A program made the translations under genes and the position numbers. Source: Bacteroidaceae bacterium (GTDB lineage: Bacteria > Bacteroidota > Bacteroidia > Bacteroidales > Bacteroidaceae). From it: a stretch of 56,272 bases of DNA. Shown here piece after piece: positions 24,734 to 31,808 of this stretch. The stretch is from positions 1-56,272 of the forward strand of contig JAFTNW010000031.1 of NCBI GenBank assembly GCA_017451695.1, written 5' to 3'. How positions within the stretch are numbered: position 1 is the first letter of the stretch; each line of letters starts with the position of its first letter. Under the pieces are notes generated by a model. It was not told the DNA's origin. It was given only the letters and a program-made list of their open reading frames with translations, and searched no databases.

Positions 24734-24995
24734 GTGCAATGGTGCTGCATCGCCAACCTTTCATTTTGAAGTAGTGTTCTTTCCGTTCGGGTGCACCCTC
24801 TTTTCCCTTATATCTTATTTTGTAACCTCGCCTATATGCATCAAGGAGCTCTGTCATATATTGCTGTTCCATTGAAGGCTGTAATTGATTTATAAATACT
24901 GCGTTCGGGCAGTTAATATCTTTTGTGTCGTCATTGGCGGGGTAGTGCCCACAGGTGATTATGTGCCAATTATGGTTGTAACTTTCATCTCCTTG
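24726..24995 (-). pseudogene. Out-of-frame continuation of the FtsZ-like gene (no start codon of its own)
   Basis: In the -1 frame relative to the FtsZ-like gene, an open stretch runs from a stop at 24996-24998 to TAA at 24726-24728, 89 codons. It overlaps the FtsZ-like 3' end by about 35 nt and has no early ATG (first Met after about 37 codons). The translation looks protein-like: ESYNHNWHIITCGHYPANDD, then NAVFINQLQPSMEQQYMTEL, then KEHYFKMKGWRCSTIAQW at the end. It may be a C-terminal domain joined to the FtsZ-like protein by a frameshift (programmed, mutational or an assembly error), or the remnant of another gene. I recognise no family. Confidence 0.5.
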
Positions 24996-25867
24996 TTAAG
25001 TGGATCATCGGGAACTATGCAGGTGAAAATTATTTTATCCTCCCCAGCCTGTTCCTTTATTATATTATTTACACACTCAACCTCCTCTGCTGTTATAGCA
25101 TTGCCACGAATAACTGCTATAATGTATGCGGCAATCTTTATCGGTCTTTCAATGAGCTTGGAATTTATTGCTATTTCTGCAGCCCTGCTGCTTCGTATTT
25201 CGCCATAGCCTCCGCCCACTCCCATGTCAAGCGAATGTGATGTGTATAACACGCCTTCGATATTTAGCCCCCCTATCCCCTTGGTGAGAATATCGATGAT
25301 GGCTTGTGTAAAACTCATCATCATCCCGTCAACATATATAAATGAGTCGCAAAGGCGCGTGTTTCTGTCCATGATTTCAATAAGATTGTTGCAATAGAGG
25401 GTATATGTGATATCAGGTATGCCTCGTAATTTTCTTATCGCATCCTCGGCAATTTTGTTGGTTTCGTAACCTTCCCATGCAAATGGCTGCGAAACAGCGC
25501 ATATCGTGCGGATACCCATGTGCCGGGCATTCTCAGCAACCACACGGGTGGCTCCTGTTCCGGTTGCTCCTCCCATGCCTGTTACAATAATCACAGTGTC
25601 GGCATCGGCAATGGCGTTCATTATCTCGGCCCCGGCAAACGATGCTGCCTGCGCAGCCTTCTCGATCTCATTTTTATAGCAGCCGTATGTTATATCCTTT
25701 AATAGAATCCTGTTTTTGCACAACGAATCATTCAACGCGCTTATATCGCTGTCTATGCAGAGGAAATCAACATCGGCTGTTCTGTTTCTTATTATGCGAT
25801 TAACGGCATTTATTCCGCCACCGCCAATACCTATTACTTTGATATTTTTATCATGAGTGCCTTCCAT
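24959..25867 (-). CDS. Divergent FtsZ/tubulin-family GTPase paralogue
   Basis: 302 residues from ATG 25867. The N-terminal Rossmann start KVIGIGGGGINAVNRI (G-rich loop 13-18) and the tubulin signature GGATGTGA at 99-106 place it in the FtsZ superfamily. It is not the cell-division FtsZ: the T7 synergy loop, normally NxDFADV with two catalytic Asp, is NIEGVLY at 202-208, so GTP hydrolysis on assembly is doubtful, and there is no C-terminal FtsA/ZipA-binding tail. FtsZ-like side families have been linked to membrane remodelling and conflict systems. It follows an FRG-domain gene on the same strand but has its own promoter. An in-frame upstream ATG (25921) would lie before that promoter. Confidence 0.8.
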   Translation of the reverse strand: MEGTHDKNIKVIGIGGGGINAVNRIIRNRTADVDFLCIDSDISALNDSLCKNRILLKDITYGCYKNEIEKAAQAASFAGAEIMNAIADADTVIIVTGMGGATGTGATRVVAENARHMGIRTICAVSQPFAWEGYETNKIAEDAIRKLRGIPDITYTLYCNNLIEIMDRNTRLCDSFIYVDGMMMSFTQAIIDILTKGIGGLNIEGVLYTSHSLDMGVGGGYGEIRSSRAAEIAINSKLIERPIKIAAYIIAVIRGNAITAEEVECVNNIIKEQAGEDKIIFTCIVPDDPLNKEMKVTTIIGT

Positions 25868-25889
25868 AAATGATTGTGTTTGATTTGCA

Positions 25890-25897
25890 CAAAAATA
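25890..25897 (-). promoter_or_regulatory. -7 box of the FtsZ-like gene
   Basis: Minus strand TATTTTTG, a perfect TAnnTTTG, immediately after the upstream terminator. The start site would be near 25883, about 16 nt before ATG 25867. This supports the shorter start. Confidence 0.55.
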
Positions 25898-25902
25898 TAT
25901 AA

Positions 25903-25944
25903 AAAAGCATTTAAGCAACAAATATTTATCGCTTAAATGCTTTT
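25903..25944. terminator. Hairpin terminator after the FRG-domain gene
   Basis: Stem AAAAGCATTTAAGC (25903-25916) with GCTTAAATGCTTTT (25931-25944), 14 bp perfect, loop of 14 nt. Confidence 0.8.
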
Positions 25945-25970
25945 ATAAGGTTTTCCCTTATGTGCCTTTT

Positions 25971-27869
25971 CTATTTATAGAAAGCCCATTTGTATCTTTC
26001 GTCATTAGGTAAGTTTTCCAAGGCCTGTTTCATGAATATCCCCTCTTCACCCAAAAAGTATATGTCTGAACAAAATTCTTTCCATAGTGTCGGAGCATTT
26101 TTGTAGTATTCGGTAAGAATATCATCGGGAAACGTGGGCCATAAATTCTCTCCTATCAGAAAACCTTCCTCTTTTAGTTGCTTGTTTAGTTCTTCCATGG
26201 AACCGATTTCATTGCTATGCAATTGCATATACATCTCGCGGGCTTTTATCGATATTTTGAAAGAGGAATTAGGGCTATCTCTCAAATCCTTCCAATATGC
26301 GCTCAAATTATCTTTTGGAAAATATTTATCTCCATTCTTGCACTCCTTACATACCTTCTCCGATATTTTCTGTGAGTGTCTGAAGTATATGCGATGTACG
26401 TTGGGCAGTTCGTGCAGGTTAAGGCCCGATGGCATGTCAAGCAAGAATCCTGACTGCATTGCGCTCCTTGCAAAGACATATTGCTTACCTATGGTACTGA
26501 GCTGTGGGCGTGTATGTTGTCTGAATGCATCCGGCATCTGTATGTCGTAAATATAAATAACGCCTAATTTGTCGTCGGCTGCATATGGTATGTAATTGTC
26601 CTTGGCCGGGTTGTATTGGCATGTCGCAAAGAATTTTGCCACATCAATGTCCGATGTCAAATCCAAAAGTGTTGTCTTGTTGTAGTAGTGCTGGGCAAGT
26701 CCTTTAAGATTGAGCTGAAACCTAAAAGGCTCGTTAAATATGGTTACACCATTTACTCCAAGCAGTTCCACCAATGGATGTTTGCATATTAAACACCCCA
26801 TTTCGTATGCTTTTATACGGTGGGGCAGTGGATTTTTTATTATATTCCCCCTGTAAATGTTAGGTTTGCATGTAGGGTACCTCTTGCCATCGATTTCTTC
26901 TTCAAATTCTTCATATTGTCCACGGAAGAGAAATTTGCGCTTGTAAAGATTTGGTTTAAGGGAAAACTTTGGTAGAATACTTCGCATTTTATTATCAAAC
27001 AGCCATGACATGTTGTTGCCTATAGTGCTTAATTGTGTAACTATAAACGAGTTCTTTGGGAAATCGTTCTTTACATGCGCCGTGTAGCTCGACGCCCATG
27101 GAAGAGCAAAGAAACCTCTGTTTGGGTTACTCGTATTAGGCGTTTCAAATATATTGTATCTATACCGGTCGTTTACAAATTCCGAATTTGCAAATAAATC
27201 GTTGGCCACTGCATGTTCTTCCCATGCTTTGATATATTCAATTGCATCTTCGATGTTGTCAAAAGGATTCTCTTTGCTACCTTTGTCTGTGGCAGTGCTT
27301 GGTTTTAGTGCTTTGTTGTTGTTTCTTATATTCTTCAATTTTGCAGCCAATACATTATTCTCATAGTTTGATAAACATAGCAAATAACCGGTGCTTCCAT
27401 CGGGTGCAATGCTTTTTGTGAGTGAATAATCCTTGCCTGTGAACTTTCTTAGGATTTCAACAATTTTATCAGGCTTTATAAATGGTAATAAATCCACGGG
27501 CACTCCATTGAGGAGGCATAGTCCAAAGCCGGCCGATATTGCTTCCACATTTCCGGGGTATGGCTTTATCTTTATGCCATTTGTATAGTATTCCCAAAAT
27601 CCGTATGCGTAATAATATGCCAGGTCACGCATGAGGGTTGGAAAATACTCATTTACACATGCCTTAACCCATCTCTTTACAACATACAGTCTGTTCTCAT
27701 CATAGACTGCAATCATTGGAGGATATATGCTTAAGGTTTCATATTTGCGTGGCAGCATCATGTGTTCAAAATCATCAAAAATAACTTGAATGTTATGAGA
27801 GGTGGTTCCGGTGAATTCCAACCCTTCCTTAAAGAATTCGAGAAATAGTTTTTCGGCATTGTTTTGCAT
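25971..27869 (-). CDS. FRG-domain protein
   Basis: 632 residues from ATG 27869. The C-terminal half carries an FRG domain, named for its Phe-Arg-Gly motif: FLFRGQYEEF at 313-322 and the second conserved block LAQHYYNKTTLLDLTSD at 391-407 followed by VAKFFA. FRG domains are of unknown biochemistry and are often found in mobile or defence-type neighbourhoods. The N-terminal 250 residues match nothing I know. Cys pairs (CLIC near 359, CKEC near 509) are present but no clear zinc motif. It is flanked by terminators on both sides, so it is a single-gene unit beside the FtsZ-like gene. An in-frame ATG at 27938 lies within the upstream hairpin and is unlikely. Confidence 0.8.
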   Translation of the reverse strand: MQNNAEKLFLEFFKEGLEFTGTTSHNIQVIFDDFEHMMLPRKYETLSIYPPMIAVYDENRLYVVKRWVKACVNEYFPTLMRDLAYYYAYGFWEYYTNGIKIKPYPGNVEAISAGFGLCLLNGVPVDLLPFIKPDKIVEILRKFTGKDYSLTKSIAPDGSTGYLLCLSNYENNVLAAKLKNIRNNNKALKPSTATDKGSKENPFDNIEDAIEYIKAWEEHAVANDLFANSEFVNDRYRYNIFETPNTSNPNRGFFALPWASSYTAHVKNDFPKNSFIVTQLSTIGNNMSWLFDNKMRSILPKFSLKPNLYKRKFLFRGQYEEFEEEIDGKRYPTCKPNIYRGNIIKNPLPHRIKAYEMGCLICKHPLVELLGVNGVTIFNEPFRFQLNLKGLAQHYYNKTTLLDLTSDIDVAKFFATCQYNPAKDNYIPYAADDKLGVIYIYDIQMPDAFRQHTRPQLSTIGKQYVFARSAMQSGFLLDMPSGLNLHELPNVHRIYFRHSQKISEKVCKECKNGDKYFPKDNLSAYWKDLRDSPNSSFKISIKAREMYMQLHSNEIGSMEELNKQLKEEGFLIGENLWPTFPDDILTEYYKNAPTLWKEFCSDIYFLGEEGIFMKQALENLPNDERYKWAFYK

Positions 27870-27907
27870 GGCTTGTTTCTTGTCGGTGTGTATGTTTAGA
27901 TTTCGTG

Positions 27908-27915
27908 TAAAGTTA
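27908..27915 (-). promoter_or_regulatory. Weak candidate -7 box of the FRG gene
   Basis: Minus strand TAACTTTA, one mismatch to TAnnTTTG, right after the terminator of the ALDH operon and 38 nt before the FRG ATG. No better candidate is present in the gap. Confidence 0.3.
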
Positions 27916-27919
27916 TAAA

Positions 27920-27961
27920 AAAGGCATTTCAGCATCAAGAACTTGATGCTGAAATGCCTTT
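27920..27961. terminator. Terminator of the SDR-ALDH operon
   Basis: A 20-bp perfect stem (27920-27939 with 27942-27961; AAGGCATTTCAGCATCAAG in the left arm) flanked by A/T runs. Confidence 0.88.
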
Positions 27962-27983
27962 GATAACTTATTCCAATATCTCC

Positions 27984-29366
27984 TTACAAAATCCTCTTTA
28001 CCAGATTCCACATCCTGTATGGCATGTAACGGAAGGGGAGGTCGAGCAGGGTGGTAGTGGAAACCACCGAGCGCTGGTGCGAGAAAGCATCGAAACTGCG
28101 CTTGCCGTGGTAGCTGCCCATGCCCGAATTGCCTACACCGCCAAATGGTATGTTTTCGTTGGCAATGTGCATTATAGTGTCGTTTATGCATGCACCGCCC
28201 GATGAAGTGTGGCGCAACACCTCCTCCCCATCTTTCACTTTGCCAAAGTAGTAGAGGGCAAGTGGCTTTTCGCGGCTGTTGATGAATTGCACAGCCTCTT
28301 CGCGCTCTTCAAATGTTATCATGGGAAGTATGGGGCCGAATATCTCCTCTTGCATCACGGGCGATTCGGGATTTACATCGGCAAGCAGCGTGGGCTCAAT
28401 GTAACGCTCCTTGGCATCGGTTGCACCGCCCAGCACTATGCGCCCGTCTTTAAGGTAGCCTGCCACGCGCTCAAATGCCTTGTCGCTCACCAAGCGTACA
28501 TAGTGGCGGCTCTGCCTGCAGTCGTCGCCATGCAATTTTTTCAATTCGCGTGCAAAGGCTGCCACAAATTTATCTCTCTGCGATGTGTGAATAAGCAGAT
28601 AATCGGGGGCTATGCAGGTTTGTCCGGCGTTTAGGGTTTTTCCCCATGCTATGCGGCGGGCTGCAATGTCGGTGTCGGCCGCCGCATCTACAATGCATGG
28701 GCTTTTGCCGCCAAGTTCCAGAATAACGGGGGTTAGTGTCTTTGCCGCCTCGCGCATCACGGTTTTGCCCAATGCAGGGCTGCCTGTAAACAGTATTATA
28801 TCGAAACGCTCTTGCAAAAGCGCGCTGTTTACCTCGCGGTTGCCTTGCACCACGGCGATATACTCCTCGTTGAAGGTGGATTTAATCATTCTCTCTATTG
28901 TGGCCGATACATTGGGTACATAAGGCGATGGTTTGAGAATGGCTGTGCAGCCTGCCGAAATAGCACCGACAAGCGGGTTTAGGAGCAGTTGCACCGGGTA
29001 GTTCCAGGGCGACATTATGAGCGCGCAACCAAGCGGTTCATTGATTATGCGGCTGCGCGACGGCAACATCTTTATGGGGGTACACACGCTGCGGCTCTTC
29101 ATCCAGCTTTTCAGATGGGCGATGTGATTTCTTATCTCGCCGGCAACGATGCTTATCTCTGTTATAACAGCCTCCTCGGGCGATTTGTGCAGGTCGCACC
29201 ACAATGCATCGAATATTGGTTTCTCCCACTCCTTCAATGCCCGTTGCAGTTTCTTCAACTGCTCCTTGCGATATTTGTATTCACGTGTTGCACCGCTTGC
29301 AAAATAGTTGCGTTGCACACAAACTATTCTCTTTATATCCTCGTTGGTGGTGTTTGTTATATTCAT
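27984..29366 (-). CDS. NAD(P)-dependent aldehyde dehydrogenase (class 3-like)
   Basis: 460 residues, the shorter ALDH3-type length. It oxidises an aldehyde to the acid. Conserved segments: SPWNYPVQLLLNPLVGAISAG and LKPSPYVPN (nucleotide site), FTGSPALGKTV, the general-base Glu in LELGGKSPCIV and the catalytic Cys in NAGQTCIAPDY, then EEIFGPILP. The C-terminal hydrophobic/basic end (LPFRYMPYRMWNLVKRIL) resembles the membrane-associating tails of fatty aldehyde dehydrogenases. It lies 18 nt after an SDR gene, so a two-step alcohol-to-acid oxidation of a lipid substrate is a reasonable inference. Confidence 0.88.
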   Translation of the reverse strand: MNITNTTNEDIKRIVCVQRNYFASGATREYKYRKEQLKKLQRALKEWEKPIFDALWCDLHKSPEEAVITEISIVAGEIRNHIAHLKSWMKSRSVCTPIKMLPSRSRIINEPLGCALIMSPWNYPVQLLLNPLVGAISAGCTAILKPSPYVPNVSATIERMIKSTFNEEYIAVVQGNREVNSALLQERFDIILFTGSPALGKTVMREAAKTLTPVILELGGKSPCIVDAAADTDIAARRIAWGKTLNAGQTCIAPDYLLIHTSQRDKFVAAFARELKKLHGDDCRQSRHYVRLVSDKAFERVAGYLKDGRIVLGGATDAKERYIEPTLLADVNPESPVMQEEIFGPILPMITFEEREEAVQFINSREKPLALYYFGKVKDGEEVLRHTSSGGACINDTIMHIANENIPFGGVGNSGMGSYHGKRSFDAFSHQRSVVSTTTLLDLPFRYMPYRMWNLVKRIL

Positions 29367-29384
29367 ACCTTATATAATATATAA

Positions 29385-30200
29385 TCAGCTCTTTTTGCGG
29401 CCTGTAAAATGGTCCATGGCGTGGAATATTCCCACAACCTCGCCAAAGATATAATCGAAAATCGAGGTGGGCAATAATGCTTGGCAAAAACGTATGAAGT
29501 GGTAGCCGAACGGTATCCCTTTGAAATTTCGGTTACACTCTATGGCGTTTATTATTTTGCGCGATGTGGGTTCGGGTTTCAGTATGGGGAATATGCGCGA
29601 CTGCACCCCGTCGAACATGCCTGTATTTATGAAGTAAGGGGCGATGGTTGTGAAGCGCACCTTGCTCCCGGCCTGTTTCAGTTCAATGCGCACTGAGTCG
29701 CTCCAGCCTATGACTGCCCACTTGCTTGCGGCATAGGTTGCCATGCGGGGGTTGGAAATCATGCCTGCTGCCGATGCTATGTTGCATATATGCCCCTTGT
29801 TGCGCTCTATCATGCCCGGCAGGAATTGCTGCGCAATTACCATTGGAGCAATGGAGTTAATCTTCATGGTGCGCTCTATGTCGCTTATGCTCTGCTTGTC
29901 GAATGTTTTGTTGTTCGCTACAATGCCTGCGCAGTTTATTAGTATATCCACATTGCCGCACTCCTTTTCTGTGAGCATAGCAACACGTTGCACCTGCTCG
30001 CTGTCCGACACATCTATTTTGTAACCCTCAACACGCCCGAGTCTCTTATATTCCTCTTTTGTGGCTGCAATATTCTCGTCGTTTATATCCCAGATTACAA
30101 GGCAGCGCGCGCCTCTCTCCAATGCCATGCGGCCCATTATGCGCCCTATTCCCGATGCTCCTCCTGTTATCAGCACGCAGCAATCTTTAATTTTTGTCAT
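29385..30200 (-). CDS. Short-chain dehydrogenase/reductase
   Basis: 271 residues. Classical SDR motifs: TGGASGIG for cofactor binding at 12-19, NCAGIV, the catalytic Ser in ASAAGM and YAASK. The domain order resembles retinol/long-chain alcohol dehydrogenase-type SDRs (SDR16C-like), with a C-terminal hydrophobic segment (YHFIRFCQALLPTSIFDYIFG) that may bind membranes. It is the first gene of an operon with the aldehyde dehydrogenase. The substrate is not determinable from sequence. Confidence 0.85.
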   Translation of the reverse strand: MTKIKDCCVLITGGASGIGRIMGRMALERGARCLVIWDINDENIAATKEEYKRLGRVEGYKIDVSDSEQVQRVAMLTEKECGNVDILINCAGIVANNKTFDKQSISDIERTMKINSIAPMVIAQQFLPGMIERNKGHICNIASAAGMISNPRMATYAASKWAVIGWSDSVRIELKQAGSKVRFTTIAPYFINTGMFDGVQSRIFPILKPEPTSRKIINAIECNRNFKGIPFGYHFIRFCQALLPTSIFDYIFGEVVGIFHAMDHFTGRKKS

Positions 30201-30240
30201 AATATCGATTGTTTATTATAGTCTGTTTTACATAATTGTG

Positions 30241-30248
30241 CAAAATTA
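30241..30248 (-). promoter_or_regulatory. -7 box of the SDR-ALDH operon
   Basis: Minus strand TAATTTTG, a perfect TAnnTTTG followed by CAC; start site near 30234, about 34 nt before ATG 30200. Confidence 0.6.
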
Positions 30249-30369
30249 ATGCCTTGCGAAAAAACAGTAGTTTTCATTTTCTGCACATTTTGGTACATGA
30301 TGTGCAAAAAAGGTTAATTCGGCACTTGTTGAACAAACCTTGTTGCTTTTATACAAGCATGTATGATTA

Positions 30370-31701
30370 TCAATTTTCCGTGGTCATATACGGCAATCCC
30401 GCTATCTGTTCTACGGGGAAATTACCCTCCAACAGGCCGCTTATGATTGTGTCGCGTGCGCCCGAAGATTGGAACGGGTATAAGCCGAAGTGGGGTAGTA
30501 TTGATGCAAAATGTTCCATGATTTCCGATTGTATGCTCTCGTAGTCCTTCCAATCGGTTGTTGTGGTAAAGCAGTAAAATTGTATGGGCAGGCCGCTGTC
30601 GCACGGAGCAAGCGTGCGCACCATAATCATCATATCCTTGCTCACAAGCGGGTGCGCAACCAAGTACATCTCGGCATAAGCGCGGAAAAGCCCCAGGTTT
30701 GTATCTATGGTGCCGTTTGTGAGCCCTGCGGGGTTTGCCGTATTGGCTGTTTTGCCCTCTTTGCTCTGTTCTCTCTTTTTCTCTATGAACTCATCGAGCT
30801 GTGGTGCTATTCCCTTGAGGCGTTCAAAGAATTTTTCGTTGCAAGGTTTAATGCTGTCGAGCTTTATGTTATATCCGCGCGATATGCGGCGGCCGCCGCT
30901 GTCCTGCATGCCGCGCCAATTAATGAAACTGTTGTTAATGAGCGAATAGGGTGGTATGGTAACAATGGTATTGTCGAAATTGCGCACCTTCACTATTGTG
31001 AGCGATATATCGGTTACCGTGCCGTTTATGCTTGTGCCTGCAACCTCAATCCAGTCGCCCAGCCTCACCATGTCGTTCTCGAGCAGCAGAAAACCGCCCA
31101 CAAACCCCATTATGCTGTCTTTGGTAATGAGCATGAGCACGGCCGCGAACGCACCCAATCCTCCTATGAGGTAGAGCGGCGATTTGTTGGTGAGTATAGA
31201 TATGCCAATTATTATGGCAATTATATACACTATAATCTTGGTTATCTGTATGAAACCTTTTATGGGCCTGTCATGATATTTGCTGTTGGTATATGCCGAT
31301 TCTCCAATAGAATTCAATATGGCGTTTAGTGAAACAACGATAGCCACAATAAAATATAACCATACAAAATGCTCCAAGTAGCGGAGTGTTACCGGTTTGC
31401 CTGTTATGCTTATGGGGAGCAGGTTGTTTATTATAATAGGTGGAACTATGTGTGCAATCTTTTTCAACGCGCCATACTTTGCCATCTGGGTTAGCAGGGC
31501 GCGTTGCTTGTGTGCCTGCATGCGTTTTGTTATGGCAACCGTAATGCGGTATATTATAAAGGTGATGGTTGCGGCAATTATTAATATTACGGCAAGGGAT
31601 ATGATTGTATTGAATCTGTTTAGAATTTCGCTTGGTATGCCTGTGTATGATAATATATCCATTATCCACCCCGTGGCAGTTTGGGTAATATTCTCGCTCA
31701 T
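30370..31701 (-). CDS. MscS-family mechanosensitive ion channel (YbdG-like)
   Basis: 443 residues with several N-terminal transmembrane helices (for example SLAVILIIAATITFIIYRI, FVWLYFIVAIVVSLNAIL, IIVYIIAIIIGISIL), then the MscS pore/beta-domain core: LGAFAAVLMLITKDSIMGFVGG (pore helix region), LGDWIEV, GTVTDISLTIVKVRNFDNTIVTIP in its usual position, followed by a long cytoplasmic C-terminal part with an insertion rich in polar residues (about 305-330). The size and layout match the larger YbdG-type channels. The start codon lies inside a stable hairpin (31699-31735), and no clear promoter is visible between it and the upstream ppdK terminator. Confidence 0.88.
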   Translation of the reverse strand: MSENITQTATGWIMDILSYTGIPSEILNRFNTIISLAVILIIAATITFIIYRITVAITKRMQAHKQRALLTQMAKYGALKKIAHIVPPIIINNLLPISITGKPVTLRYLEHFVWLYFIVAIVVSLNAILNSIGESAYTNSKYHDRPIKGFIQITKIIVYIIAIIIGISILTNKSPLYLIGGLGAFAAVLMLITKDSIMGFVGGFLLLENDMVRLGDWIEVAGTSINGTVTDISLTIVKVRNFDNTIVTIPPYSLINNSFINWRGMQDSGGRRISRGYNIKLDSIKPCNEKFFERLKGIAPQLDEFIEKKREQSKEGKTANTANPAGLTNGTIDTNLGLFRAYAEMYLVAHPLVSKDMMIMVRTLAPCDSGLPIQFYCFTTTTDWKDYESIQSEIMEHFASILPHFGLYPFQSSGARDTIISGLLEGNFPVEQIAGLPYMTTEN

Positions 31702-31735
31702 GGTGCTCTGTTTATATTAAAACATAAGCACCATG
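31699..31735 (-). promoter_or_regulatory. Hairpin sequestering the mscS start codon
   Basis: In the minus-strand transcript, CAUGGUGCU pairs with AGCACCAUG (9 bp), and after one wobble and one bulged base UGUUU pairs with AAACA, loop UAAUAU. The AUG start codon of the channel gene is the last three bases of the stem. Such a structure would block translation until opened, so an RNA-based switch (temperature, ligand or ribosome-dependent) is possible. Confidence 0.5.
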
Positions 31736-31758
31736 ATATTGTTTTTTGGGGTATAAAA

Positions 31759-31786
31759 AAAGTGGGCGACCATGGTCGCCCACTTT
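31759..31786. terminator. Terminator after ppdK
   Basis: A 28-nt perfect palindrome with arms AAAGTGGGCGACCA and its complement, centre CATG, followed on the minus strand by a T run. Confidence 0.88.
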
Positions 31787-31808
31787 CGTGTTTATATGAG
31801 AGTGTTTC

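Noticed and set aside
25868..25921. Upstream ATG at 25921 for the FtsZ-like gene
   Set aside because: It lies before the -7 box at 25890-25897 and within the upstream terminator hairpin.
31759..31786. Perfect palindrome as an operator
   Set aside because: Position at the end of ppdK and the flanking T run make a terminator the simpler reading.
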